DNA of 58,150 nucleotides from a virus, in IMG/VR virus record IMGVR_UViG_3300033141_003493, positions 1-58,150 of that record; one strand, written 5' to 3'. A model generated the notes under the pieces. That model was given only the letters and a program-made list of their open reading frames with translations, was not told where the DNA came from and did no database searches. A program made the translations under genes and the position numbers. This document shows, one piece after another, positions 49,749-56,681 of the stretch (the first letter of the stretch is position 1; each line of letters starts with the position of its first letter).

Positions 49749-50112
49749 CACTGAGGCCCGGTTGTGTGGTGATGATGGTGCGGACCTGAGGTTGCCGGAT
49801 GGTAGAAGTGTGCAGGTGAAGTATCGGCAGAGGAGGGGATGGGACTATGGCTTAGCGGGGACCGATCTCGGTGAGCTGGCTGATGTGAATGTGCTCGTAT
49901 GGCCGGTAGACCAGGGCTGGCCGCCGGAAAGTGTTGAGGTGGTTGGCTATTTGTGCAGAGAGGAGTTCTGTGCGGAGAACGTCTATGTGCTGGACCGCCG
50001 GCATGGTAGAAGGCTCTGGGCCAAGCACAAGGCGTTTCATCCGATTGAGGATCTGGAGGGTGAGTATGTACTTGCGGAATCCGATGGCTCGCATGTTCCA
50101 GAGGCTGTGTGA
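49570..50112 (+). CDS. PD-(D/E)XK-like nuclease overlapping the methyltransferase
   Basis: A 180-residue protein. GLLGELAVARVLALQ supplies the helix Glu, and CGDDGADLRLPDGRSVQVKYRQRRG gives D-x(n)-V-x-V-K, the PD-(D/E)XK active site. Such small proteins act as restriction or repair nucleases. Its tight overlap with a methyltransferase raises a restriction-modification pairing, though the same fold occurs in phage repair nucleases. The frame looks genuine up to the acidic end. Confidence 0.65.
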   Translation: MIVGVTPEMWEEVCALARRRHLPKERLGIRGAWQGSSLKTHQMGLLGELAVARVLALQIDTEARLCGDDGADLRLPDGRSVQVKYRQRRGWDYGLAGTDLGELADVNVLVWPVDQGWPPESVEVVGYLCREEFCAENVYVLDRRHGRRLWAKHKAFHPIEDLEGEYVLAESDGSHVPEAV

Positions 50113-50290
50113 GGAGTTCTTTCGTAAGGAGTTTAGGCCGGAGTATATACATCCGGTCGAGGAGAGGATCGCTTTTTGGAGGGTGCTGGATGATAGGTGG
50201 GGTAAGGAGGCCGTATTCCGACACGGCAGGTGGATCGTCAAGATTCTGAACACCATCGAGGATGATGCGCGGGAGGTGGCATATGGCTAG
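50066..50290 (+). CDS. Small charged protein
   Basis: A 74-residue protein starting MYLRNPMARMFQRLCEEFF, with GGAGGG a few bases upstream, overlapping the previous gene by 47 bp. Helical, with EERIAFWRVLDDRWGKEAVFRHGRWIVKILN. No recognised family. Confidence 0.55.
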   Translation: MYLRNPMARMFQRLCEEFFRKEFRPEYIHPVEERIAFWRVLDDRWGKEAVFRHGRWIVKILNTIEDDAREVAYG

Positions 50291-50519
50291 CCGGTCCTCA
50301 GTCTGGTTCCGGTTCCATGTTGATATTATATGGGATGACGGCGGTCTGGGGCTTACATGGACTTTGTATAATGGTGCAGGAGAGGTGGCACTTCGCATTC
50401 TGGGGTTGGTTGTGTCTTTGGAGTGGTGGCCATCGGATGTGTGGGTAGCAGATGTCCAAGTTGCGTTGGGATGTCAAGAAGGACCGGAATCACACGAAGA
50501 TAGCCGGGGCCTTCCGTGA
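50283..50519 (+). CDS. Small Trp-rich protein
   Basis: A 78-residue protein starting MASRSSVWFRFHVDIIWDD, with GGGAGGTGG upstream. The first 55 residues are beta-like and tryptophan-rich; the last 20 overlap the next gene and look less authentic. Function unknown. Confidence 0.5.
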   Translation: MASRSSVWFRFHVDIIWDDGGLGLTWTLYNGAGEVALRILGLVVSLEWWPSDVWVADVQVALGCQEGPESHEDSRGLP

Positions 50520-50853
50520 GTTGGGCTGGGTGTGGATTGATACTCATTGGGCCGGTCAGTTTCACGCGGGTTTCCCTGATGGCCTGGCTTGTTGCGATGG
50601 CCGGGTGCTGTTTGTGGAGGTCAAGTCGGCGACGGGGCGGCTGAGCGGTGACCAAAAGGTGTTTCGGGAGTATCTGGGGAGCGATGCCGAATACGTCGTC
50701 TTGAGAAGCGCGGAGGAGGTCTATGACTTGGTTTGCGCTGGGGCTCGTGGTCGGGGCGATGCTGACGGTTTGGCTGATGCTGTGTTGGCTGAAGGCTCAG
50801 AATCTGAAAGTGATGTGTCGGGGCAGAAGGTGCTGGATAGAGTGGCGGGATGA
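50452..50853 (+). CDS. VRR-NUC nuclease (Holliday-junction resolvase-like)
   Basis: A 133-residue protein. AGQFHAGFPDGLACCDGRVLFVEVKSATGRLSGDQ carries the VRR-NUC pattern: PD, then ExK, then a Gln-containing helix. Stand-alone phage VRR-NUC enzymes cleave branched DNA. The last 43 residues, overlapping the next gene by 131 bp, are Gly/Ala/Asp-rich. It probably resolves recombination intermediates before packaging. Confidence 0.8.
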   Translation: MSKLRWDVKKDRNHTKIAGAFRELGWVWIDTHWAGQFHAGFPDGLACCDGRVLFVEVKSATGRLSGDQKVFREYLGSDAEYVVLRSAEEVYDLVCAGARGRGDADGLADAVLAEGSESESDVSGQKVLDRVAG

Positions 50854-50941
50854 CCCGTTTCGGTTGCCTTTTGATGAGCTGGCCGACACTACTGTGGAGC
50901 AAGAGATGGCCGAGTGGCTTGGGCAGGATGTAGATGAGTAG
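50723..50941 (+). CDS. Small membrane protein
   Basis: A 72-residue protein with GGAGG before the ATG. Residues 2-22 (TWFALGLVVGAMLTVWLMLCWL) span the membrane; the remainder is soluble and charged (EWRDDPFRLPFDELADTT). It overlaps the VRR-NUC gene. It is 600 bp upstream of the holin gene and could be a spanin-like or holin-modulating protein; no direct evidence. Confidence 0.6.
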   Translation: MTWFALGLVVGAMLTVWLMLCWLKAQNLKVMCRGRRCWIEWRDDPFRLPFDELADTTVEQEMAEWLGQDVDE

Positions 50942-50987
50942 GACAGCGCTGGGGGCCGGAGGTTGTTGAGCGGGTCTTGATGTGGAG

Positions 50988-51245
50988 ATGGCTATGCGCT
51001 ATGACGCGGGGCGCGGGATACTTCGACTGGCCGAAAACCCGTGGGAAGATGTAGATGACACGCTGGACGTGATCGGGTTTCTCCGTTGTCTTAGCCGCAG
51101 GCAGCGGAGCGTGGCCTTTCTCTGGATGATGGGGTGGACTCAGGCGGAGATTGGGGCGCTTTTGGGGATTAGTCAGCAGGCGGTTTCCAAGTGTTTGTCT
51201 TCGCATCGCCGAAAACACGGTGCACCGGACCCGGCGGGGTTGTAA
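50988..51245 (+). CDS. Sigma-region-4-like helix-turn-helix protein
   Basis: An 85-residue protein. LSRRQRSVAFLWMMGWTQAEIGALLGISQQAVSKCLSSHRRKHG matches region 4 of sigma-70-family factors and phage late-activator proteins such as ArpU. There is no region 2. It is encoded late in the rightward early operon, next to holin and HNH genes, so a role in switching on the late operon is a reasonable inference. Start 50988 is uncertain by a few codons. Confidence 0.7.
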   Translation: MAMRYDAGRGILRLAENPWEDVDDTLDVIGFLRCLSRRQRSVAFLWMMGWTQAEIGALLGISQQAVSKCLSSHRRKHGAPDPAGL

Positions 51246-51309
51246 ACGAGCCGTCTCCCCATGTTCTTATAGTAGACGGTATGTTAGTTTCTCGCCGGGA
51301 TATAGTGTC

Positions 51310-51567
51310 GTGGGTTTTGGTATTTGTGCGCTCTGTGAGCAAGAATCTTATCTCTACGGCTATCTCTGTCGGTCCTGCCGGGAGGCGATGGGTGTTGACC
51401 GGCTGGGGTATTCGGAGTGGCCCGAGGAGTTGCGCGACCTTATTACAGAGCATCAGCGGTGGCTGAACGGCTACCGGTATGAGTTTTCGGTTTCCGAACT
51501 GGGCGAAGGGGCGGCGCGGGATGTAGATAATCTGTTCTACGGGGAGGGGGAGGAGTCGTATGCGTAG
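51310..51567 (+). CDS. Small zinc-binding protein
   Basis: An 85-residue protein from GTG 51310. CALCEQESYLYGYLCRSC is a CxxC...CxxC zinc site; the rest is helical and acidic (EWPEELRDLITEHQRWLNG). A longer frame to 51151 overlaps the sigma-like gene and has no start signal. Its stop overlaps the holin gene. Unknown function. Confidence 0.55.
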   Translation: MGFGICALCEQESYLYGYLCRSCREAMGVDRLGYSEWPEELRDLITEHQRWLNGYRYEFSVSELGEGAARDVDNLFYGEGEESYA

Positions 51568-51961
51568 TAAGACTGTTGTTGACTGGGTGCTCCCTTTCCT
51601 CGGGGCGTTAGTCACTATGCTATTCGGACCGTGGAGCGTGGCTCTGCGTTTTCTGCTAATAGTGATGGTATTGGATGTCGTCTCTGGCTGGACCAGGGCT
51701 TGGATTCAGGCTCGCCTGTCGAGCAAGGAGTCCTGGAGGGGGTTTGCTAAGAAGTTATTGATTTGGTGCGCGGTGGCTTTGGCACATCAACTCTCTGGGC
51801 CGCTGGATTTCCCGGGCCTACGTGATCTAGTGGTCGGTTGGTACTGTATGTCTGAGGCCCTTAGTGTGCTGGAGAACCTGGCCGCTGCCGGGGTTCCGTT
51901 CCCCGACTGGCTTGCTGACCGATTGGAGGCAGCGAGGGGTGACAAGTTCAGATGCGGTTAG
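51560..51961 (+). CDS. Holin (Phage_holin_4/TcdE-like)
   Basis: A 133-residue membrane protein with GGGAGGAG before the ATG. Three hydrophobic segments are seen: WVLPFLGALVTMLFGPW, LRFLLIVMVLDVVSGW and AKKLLIWCAVALAHQ, followed by YCMSEALSVLENLAAAGVPFPDWLADRL, the family's characteristic C-terminal stretch. It would time lysis by opening the membrane for the amidase and glycosidase, which are encoded 16 kb away in the late operon. Confidence 0.85.
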   Translation: MRSKTVVDWVLPFLGALVTMLFGPWSVALRFLLIVMVLDVVSGWTRAWIQARLSSKESWRGFAKKLLIWCAVALAHQLSGPLDFPGLRDLVVGWYCMSEALSVLENLAAAGVPFPDWLADRLEAARGDKFRCG

Positions 51962-52235
51962 GTTTAGGGTTCTGCGGCGTGACAACTTCCGCTGCGTGGA
52001 CTGTGGTGCTTATCCCTGTTCGACCGTTCATCATATCATCAGCCGTCGGTACAAGGGTGCGTGGGACGAGAAGAATATGGTGACCTTGTGTCAGCGTTGT
52101 CATCTTGAAGGGCCGGGGCGTTCCGGTGCGCATTCTCACGAAGCCCGGAGGCGTCACCTAGAGTATCTGGAGCGTCGCTTCGGCTATGTCTACTCTGGGG
52201 GTCCTTGGCTGGAAGCGCTGGAAAGGGCCTCTTGA
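51939..52235 (+). CDS. HNH endonuclease
   Basis: A 98-residue protein from GTG 51939 (GCGAGGGG upstream). FRCVDCG and LCQRCH bind zinc; TVHHIISRRYKGAWDEKNMVTLCQRCH is the HNH catalytic motif. In many phages such an enzyme is encoded beside the terminase and assists packaging or cos cleavage; here the terminase lies across the leftward accessory cluster. Its 3' end overlaps the convergent DUF805 gene by 46 bp. Confidence 0.85.
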   Translation: MTSSDAVRFRVLRRDNFRCVDCGAYPCSTVHHIISRRYKGAWDEKNMVTLCQRCHLEGPGRSGAHSHEARRRHLEYLERRFGYVYSGGPWLEALERAS

Positions 52236-52552
52236 GTTTTGGGCTTGCCCGGTATCAGCGCTAGGCAGATGAAGAAGAAGAGATTGAGTACCGGAACGAA
52301 AGTTACCAGCACCCATGCCCCAGATGAGCGCATATCTTTCAGGCGTCGCAGTACGAGGGTGATGACGCCGATGGTGCCTAGGATGCTCAGGCTGGTTGGT
52401 GGATAGGCGCTCAGATCAGCCCCTAGGCTCCAGTCTATCACTGTGATGACTAGCGCCAGGATGAGCAGATACACGTAGCCCAGGACGAAAGCCAGGCGAC
52501 CTGCGGGCCGTCTTGCGTCAAACACCCTGAGCGGGTTCAGATAGTCGTTCAT
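52190..52552 (-). CDS. DUF805-family membrane protein
   Basis: A 120-residue protein. Hydrophobic segments: AFVLGYVYLLILALVITVI, LSILGTIGVITLVL, AWVLVTFVPVLNLFFFICLAL; the loop RRLKDMRSSGAWVL and the end LIPGKPKTQE match DUF805 (YhaH-like) proteins of bacterial inner membranes. In a phage it could be an acquired host gene or a superinfection or lysogenic conversion factor. It is the last gene of the right leftward cluster. Confidence 0.75.
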   Translation of the reverse strand: MNDYLNPLRVFDARRPAGRLAFVLGYVYLLILALVITVIDWSLGADLSAYPPTSLSILGTIGVITLVLRRLKDMRSSGAWVLVTFVPVLNLFFFICLALIPGKPKTQEALSSASSQGPPE

Positions 52553-52593
52553 TTAGTTCCCCCTGTACCTTACCAACTGAATAGAATCTACTC

Positions 52594-52634
52594 TACACCA
52601 GAGCAACGCCGGTGCTCGACGTTGCTCTGGTGTA
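52594..52634. terminator. Perfect 15-bp hairpin
   Basis: TACACCAGAGCAACG pairs with CGTTGCTCTGGTGTA around an 11-nt loop between the DUF805 gene and the small-gene cluster. It may separate DUF805 expression from the upstream operon; there is no U-run. Confidence 0.6.
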
Positions 52635-52647
52635 CAGCGGTATGTGT

Positions 52648-52941
52648 TTAGCTGCACCTCCTTTCTGCGGATGCGACCACGGTTACACCGGCCTCTGCGA
52701 AGGCGCGCTCGACCTCGCCGATGTAGTTCCAGGCGGCTGCGCCGTCCTTGGACATCTCGATGATCGGTGTGTCTGCGGGATAGATTAGCGCGTTGCCCGG
52801 CCTACTTCGTGGACGGTCCATCGTGAAGAAGGCGAACACGCTGTGGGCTCGCTTGTCTGCCGGTAGTTCGTCGAGGACACGAGCCGCGATGTTCTGTGCC
52901 TCTTCGAGCGTGACGCCCTTTACGTAGATTGTGCTGCGCAT
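52648..52941 (-). CDS. Small orphan protein, right cluster
   Basis: A 97-residue alpha/beta protein starting MRSTIYVKGVTLEEAQNIAARVLDEL, with a predicted beta-alpha-beta order and a charged C-terminus. AGGAGGTCTAAC precedes the ATG. No recognised family; it overlaps the upstream gene by 22 bp. Confidence 0.65.
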   Translation of the reverse strand: MRSTIYVKGVTLEEAQNIAARVLDELPADKRAHSVFAFFTMDRPRSRPGNALIYPADTPIIEMSKDGAAAWNYIGEVERAFAEAGVTVVASAERRCS

Positions 52942-53312
52942 GTTAGACCTCCTACTACTCTGCTGTCCGTATATGGCCCGCCGGAGTTTTGTCCACCGTG
53001 CCAACCGTGTAATACCTCGATCAGTACCCTCTCTCCGTCAATGGTTACCTCCCAGGTTTCGATCATATCCTGGTAGGTAACGCGGTCTAGGCCTGCGAGC
53101 TCATACGTGTCCCCGGCGCGCTTGGCGATTAGACGGGCGGTTATGACGTGGCCGTCCTCTTTGAGACACTGGATAAGCGTATCTAAAGACACGGCTCGGG
53201 GATTCCACACGGAGTTGTCCTGCTGTATGGACTCCCAACGAAGATTGTCTATCTCCCGTTGGACCGCTTGGGGCAGAGTAAGAGTCTCGCCCAGGCTGTT
53301 TGTTCTCTGCAT
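52920..53312 (-). CDS. Small orphan protein, right cluster
   Basis: A 130-residue protein starting MQRTNSLGETLTLPQAVQREID, with AGGAGGTGTGAC before ATG 53312. The middle is helical (VSLDTLIQCLKEDGHVITARLIAKRAG), the C-terminal half strand-rich (TWEVTIDGERVLIEVLHGWHGG). No known family. Confidence 0.65.
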   Translation of the reverse strand: MQRTNSLGETLTLPQAVQREIDNLRWESIQQDNSVWNPRAVSLDTLIQCLKEDGHVITARLIAKRAGDTYELAGLDRVTYQDMIETWEVTIDGERVLIEVLHGWHGGQNSGGPYTDSRVVGGLTCAAQST

Positions 53313-53313
53313 G

Positions 53314-53706
53314 TCACACCTCCTCATAACCCTCTTCGGAGAGCACATCCAAAAACTCTGCATCTACATTGTGCTCAAGTTCCGCGCCCCGAGCAGATAT
53401 GAGCGCTCGGAGATGTAGAGTATCGTTCGGCCACATGGCCAGCAAGTCAGAATACGTGGCGCAGCGGTGCTTCTGCGTAAAGATGGCCCAGCCTTCTTCC
53501 CAGCTGCCAACCTTCTCGTATCCGAGTATCTCCATCCGGCGATCAGCACGGTCGGCAATCTCGGCCCAGACAGGTCGCTCGTCTGGAGGCCTGTCCGGTA
53601 ACTCGTCTGGCCTGGGTAAGGTGAGCGCAACTGCACCGTTCTTGCCGAGCGTACATTCCACCCCATACGCCAGGCCCTCTACATAAACTGTCATGTGTCG
53701 GTTCAT
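53314..53706 (-). CDS. Small orphan protein, right cluster
   Basis: A 130-residue acidic protein (MNRHMTVYVEGLAYGVECTLG; PVWAEIADRADRRMEILGY). It ends one base before the next gene start and begins after AGGAGGGTTGAG. No recognised domain; accessory operon. Confidence 0.65.
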   Translation of the reverse strand: MNRHMTVYVEGLAYGVECTLGKNGAVALTLPRPDELPDRPPDERPVWAEIADRADRRMEILGYEKVGSWEEGWAIFTQKHRCATYSDLLAMWPNDTLHLRALISARGAELEHNVDAEFLDVLSEEGYEEV

Positions 53707-53716
53707 CTCAACCCTC

Positions 53717-54130
53717 CTAGCCGAACTGCACTAGGTAGTCTGGCCCGCCCTCTACCCGAATGATCGCGTTGTACGGTCCCCACCCCAGGACCTGTATGTC
53801 CAGGATCTCGTAGTCGCTCTCGGCAATAGCGGAGATATCCTCATCATCCGATGCGTCGCCGACTGGCTCCACCAACCATGGCGGCCGTTCATAGGGCCGG
53901 ATCATCTGCGCCGCCATGATGTTGCATTGGCGCAGGTCGTCCTCAATGTACTGTCGGACGACGTGCTTGATGTACTCGCGTTCCTCGTCGGAGCGGCCCT
54001 CTCCACAAAACCGCGTCAGGTCCGCAGCGTAGGATGCTGGAGAGTACCCCTGGCCGAGGTACTCTCGCAGCGTAGTCGTCTGGGCAGAGTACTGCTCTCC
54101 CACCATCTGCCGCAACTGTTCTCTGTTCAT
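53717..54130 (-). CDS. Orphan protein, paralogue of the 71-301 gene
   Basis: A 137-residue protein starting MNREQLRQMVGEQYSAQT. Its first 45 residues align with the 76-residue protein at 71-301 (QLRQMV, EQY, AQT, EYL, YAxDLxxFCxEGR). The remaining 90 residues are specific: helical then acidic. The longer upstream frame has no signal; GGAGGTGTGAC precedes ATG 54130. Function unknown. Confidence 0.7.
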   Translation of the reverse strand: MNREQLRQMVGEQYSAQTTTLREYLGQGYSPASYAADLTRFCGEGRSDEEREYIKHVVRQYIEDDLRQCNIMAAQMIRPYERPPWLVEPVGDASDDEDISAIAESDYEILDIQVLGWGPYNAIIRVEGGPDYLVQFG

Positions 54131-54131
54131 G

Positions 54132-54326
54132 TCACACCTCCAGTCCATATGCTTTGCGGAACCACGTTTTGGCTTCGGCGAGACTGTTCGCCTTGGCCAG
54201 CACGGTGTCTCGGTCGAGACGGTCACCCTCCGGTCTTGCTCCCACTACGTATCCGCCCCTGCTGGTCAATACCCAGTACACTTGCTCGCCTTCCGAGATT
54301 GTCTCTAGGATGTCGATCTTGTCCAT
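54132..54326 (-). CDS. Small orphan protein, right cluster
   Basis: A 64-residue protein (MDKIDILETISEGEQVYWVLTSRGGYVVGA, then a helix SLAEAKTWFRKAYG), beta-hairpin plus helix. One base separates it from the next gene. CAGGAGGGCTTAC precedes the ATG. The helix motif (LAEAKxW) recalls LGEARAYAADL in the 1436-1678 protein. Confidence 0.65.
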   Translation of the reverse strand: MDKIDILETISEGEQVYWVLTSRGGYVVGARPEGDRLDRDTVLAKANSLAEAKTWFRKAYGLEV

Positions 54327-54342
54327 GTAAGCCCTCCTGGTG

Positions 54343-54438
54343 CTACAGACATCCGCGGATGATGATGAGGATGGCCAAGCCTACGAAGTAGGCTGTAAGG
54401 TATGGCATTGCTGCCGATGGCGGCTTTCGTCTCATCAT
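54343..54438 (-). CDS. 31-residue single-span membrane peptide
   Basis: A very short gene, MMRRKPPSAAMPYLTAYF then VGLAILIIIRGCL: a basic N-terminus followed by one transmembrane helix. Its start overlaps the stop of the upstream gene (ATGA), and GGAGG lies about 11 bases before. Many phage inhibitors of host membrane processes have this size and shape, but no specific relation is visible. Confidence 0.5.
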   Translation of the reverse strand: MMRRKPPSAAMPYLTAYFVGLAILIIIRGCL

Positions 54439-54674
54439 AACCGTACTGCCTCCTCCGGGTATAGATAGGCTTCTACGTCGTCTCTGGCTAACTCCATGGC
54501 CTCATCTTCCGCCGTTGCCTCATCGTAGCCTTCGGCCAGCAGTTGCGCAAGTCGTATTGCGTATCTGTCCTCGTACATTCGGTCAAGGTATTGGCGATAG
54601 GACCGCGCAGCAGCGGCGCGGAGCGCCTCACCATCCGGGCGGTACCCGAGTATCCGCCTCAAGTTTTTCATCAT
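54435..54674 (-). CDS. Small helical orphan protein
   Basis: A 79-residue protein (MMKNLRRILGYRPDGEALRAAAARSYRQYLDRMYEDRYAIRLAQLLAEGYDEATAEDEAMELARDD, shortened here to its character: Ala/Arg/Glu helices). AAGGAGATATACG precedes the ATG inside the upstream gene, which it overlaps by 47 bp. Unknown function. Confidence 0.6.
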   Translation of the reverse strand: MMKNLRRILGYRPDGEALRAAAARSYRQYLDRMYEDRYAIRLAQLLAEGYDEATAEDEAMELARDDVEAYLYPEEAVRL

Positions 54675-55038
54675 CGTATATCTCCTTGGTTATTACCAGG
54701 GGGTATACCCCCGGCTCGTGCCGATATGCCCGTCGCCCGATGCGGATAAAGTACTCGGGCAGCGCATCGGCTAGCTTCTCTGCCCGCAGTCGCACATCTG
54801 CCTCGCAGCTCTCGTAGTGCTGTTTGGCTTCCCTGGCCCGACTCTGGAGTTCATCAAGCCGCTCTCGCCAGGCGTAAAAGTGCTCGATGCTTTCAAAGTA
54901 CTCTGGGGCGTTCTGTATGTGATAGTCCCGCGCCTGTGCTGCCTTGTCGGCGGCGGTCTTGGCCTCGGTCAGTCTTTCCTTGGCCGAGGCCCACTTCGCA
55001 AGAAGCCCCTCCAGTTGGTCCTGTGTTACGTCGTACAT
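54628..55038 (-). CDS. Coiled-coil orphan protein
   Basis: A 136-residue protein starting MYDVTQDQLEGLLAKWASAKERL. Residues 8-100 are a continuous charged coiled coil; the end (YFIRIGRRAYRHEPGVYPLVITKEIYDDEKL) is beta-like. AAAGGAGGTAAC gives a strong start at 55038. No family recognised. Confidence 0.65.
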   Translation of the reverse strand: MYDVTQDQLEGLLAKWASAKERLTEAKTAADKAAQARDYHIQNAPEYFESIEHFYAWRERLDELQSRAREAKQHYESCEADVRLRAEKLADALPEYFIRIGRRAYRHEPGVYPLVITKEIYDDEKLEADTRVPPGW

Positions 55039-55067
55039 GTTACCTCCTTTGGTAATCGGTTGATGGT

Positions 55068-55313
55068 TCATGGTGCTCCCCTCATCCTGAGGCCGACGTA
55101 CCCGCCGGCTCGGTACGCTGCTTGTGCTTCCTGGTATCGTTCTCTGCTTCTCTCGTACCAGTGCACGTGGGGGTTATTCTCACTGAAGACCACGAATGCA
55201 CTCTGAGCGTCGATGCCCTCGTACTCGCAAGCTCGCGCCCATGCTAGGCGTGCCGCCTCTTGTAGCAGGCTAAGATACTGCTCGGCTTGACGGTTCAGTT
55301 GCTTCTGGTTCAT
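55068..55313 (-). CDS. Small helical orphan protein
   Basis: An 81-residue protein starting MNQKQLNRQAEQYLSLLQEAARLAWARACEY. Its N-terminus is similar in style to the MNREQL family (71-301, 53717-54130). CAGGAGAGAATC precedes the ATG, inside the upstream gene end. Unknown function. Confidence 0.6.
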   Translation of the reverse strand: MNQKQLNRQAEQYLSLLQEAARLAWARACEYEGIDAQSAFVVFSENNPHVHWYERSRERYQEAQAAYRAGGYVGLRMRGAP

Positions 55314-55666
55314 GATTCTCTCCTGATCGCTTCCAACTGCCACGGCTGCCAGCGCTTCCAGTGGTTGGGCGGGCATACGCCTGACCAATCGCAGACGATA
55401 CAGCCCCGCGAATCGCAGATCGGGCAGCTTACGACTCGGGCACCTGGTACCTCCGGGTCTGGTGCCCAGTCGGTACCGCCGAGGATTCGCTCCCCCGTCT
55501 TGGTCTGTGCAGCCCAGTAGACAATGCTAAGCCCTCTCCGCCTCGCTTTCTCCCTTTGCTGGCTGATCTCGACTCGGTTCATTGCCGGCATCAACTCGTG
55601 TGTTTCTGGTGGGTCTGTTGGTCTTCTGGCGTAGCCGAGCACGTGATAGGTATAGCTGCGGCCCAT
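55310..55666 (-). CDS. Orphan protein with zinc-finger-like cysteines
   Basis: A 118-residue protein. VVSCPICDSRGCIVCDWSGVCPP holds CxxC and CxxC with a further cysteine, like DnaJ-type zinc modules. The N-terminus (MGRSYTYHVLGYARRP) is basic. Start uses AAGGAGGTTATC, the repeated block also found at 933 and 1678. It ends overlapping the next start by four bases. Confidence 0.65.
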   Translation of the reverse strand: MGRSYTYHVLGYARRPTDPPETHELMPAMNRVEISQQREKARRRGLSIVYWAAQTKTGERILGGTDWAPDPEVPGARVVSCPICDSRGCIVCDWSGVCPPNHWKRWQPWQLEAIRRES

Positions 55667-55706
55667 GATAACCTCCTTGTGGGCCTATTGTCGTTCGGCC
55701 TTGTGA

Positions 55707-56033
55707 CTAGCCGATCTGAACCTTGACGCCCTCAGTGTCTACGGTCCACTCTGCGGGGTCTTCGTTGCTGCTCTTGGTAAAGCCCCGGTTTATCCAGAGG
55801 CCGCCAGGCACGCACTCGGGGTGATGTTGAGCGTCAAAGCGTTGCGCGGCCTGGCAGATATACCGCCATGTCTTTTCGTGCACCCGTGGCCAGCCTTCGA
55901 TTTGGCGCACCTGCTGCCATGGTATACCCGTGGCCTCTATCACGTAGCGGTAGAGGTCCAAGAGCCAGTCGCCCTGGTTGCTTGCGTCTGCGAATGCGGC
56001 GTCGATTCGTTCCTTGCTCAACTTTACGATCAT
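55707..56033 (-). CDS. Orphan protein, right cluster
   Basis: A 108-residue protein starting MIVKLSKERIDAAFADASNQ, helical N-terminal two thirds (WLLDLYRYVIEATGIPWQQVRQIEGW) and beta-like end. AAGGAGGTTCAC precedes the ATG. The intergenic blocks on both sides share GGCCTATTGTCG, a repeated spacer. Function unknown. Confidence 0.65.
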   Translation of the reverse strand: MIVKLSKERIDAAFADASNQGDWLLDLYRYVIEATGIPWQQVRQIEGWPRVHEKTWRYICQAAQRFDAQHHPECVPGGLWINRGFTKSSNEDPAEWTVDTEGVKVQIG

Positions 56034-56115
56034 GTGAACCTCCTTGCCGGCCTATTGTCGCCCGACCGGCGGGGCTTGTGTTGCTCGGCCTTGGCGCTCA
56101 CGGTGAGCCGCCGGG

Positions 56116-56319
56116 CTAGTTTGTGGGTTTTACCGTTACCGTGATTCGCTTGGCCGACGCTCCGCTCTGGCTCCCCCACCTCTCCACTACCCATTTTTGG
56201 AGGTAGAGGCTGCCGATTCTTATCGGTTCGCCCGGTCCCGGCACCTCCTCGTATCGCAATGCGTTTTTGGTCTCTTTTGCGACCTCAAACGCTACGGTGA
56301 TACCGTCGTGTTCGGTCAT
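56116..56319 (-). CDS. Small orphan beta protein
   Basis: A 67-residue protein starting MTEHDGITVAFEVAKETKNALRYEEV, predicted all-beta with a basic C-terminus (KRITVTVKPTN). GGAGGTAACAG precedes ATG 56319. The pattern FEVAKETKNALRYEE resembles a family of short proteins found in phages and actinobacteria without known function. Confidence 0.65.
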   Translation of the reverse strand: MTEHDGITVAFEVAKETKNALRYEEVPGPGEPIRIGSLYLQKWVVERWGSQSGASAKRITVTVKPTN

Positions 56320-56681
56320 GCTGTTACCTCCTCGGCGTCTACCCGTAGCAGCAGATCGATCACCTGCTCGTAGATATGTGGATACCAACGGCAGCGCTCC
56401 AGCAGCTCCATCATCTGGCCCTGTTTCTCGGCCGGAGCCTGTGCGACCAGTTCCTTACCCCAGGCGATTAGCGCCCGCTCCGCCTCGATTAGCTCGTCGA
56501 GCGCTTCGCGGTATCCAGATTCATCATCAAGTCGTACCGCAGCCTCGGCGTAAGCCTGCAGCTGGTCATCTGTCGCGTGTCGGGGCAGCGGCGGCAGTTC
56601 TCCCCTCCGCCGGTTCCGCTCTTGCTCGGCGACCTCCAGGGCCGCCTTAGCCCAGATACAGCGCAACTGTACGGCGTTCAT
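56316..56681 (-). CDS. Helical orphan protein
   Basis: A 121-residue protein starting MNAVQLRCIWAKAALEVAEQERNRRRGELPPL, almost entirely helical with an antiparallel coiled-coil look. GGAGGGAGCA precedes ATG 56681; it overlaps both neighbours by four bases. No known family. Confidence 0.65.
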   Translation of the reverse strand: MNAVQLRCIWAKAALEVAEQERNRRRGELPPLPRHATDDQLQAYAEAAVRLDDESGYREALDELIEAERALIAWGKELVAQAPAEKQGQMMELLERCRWYPHIYEQVIDLLLRVDAEEVTA

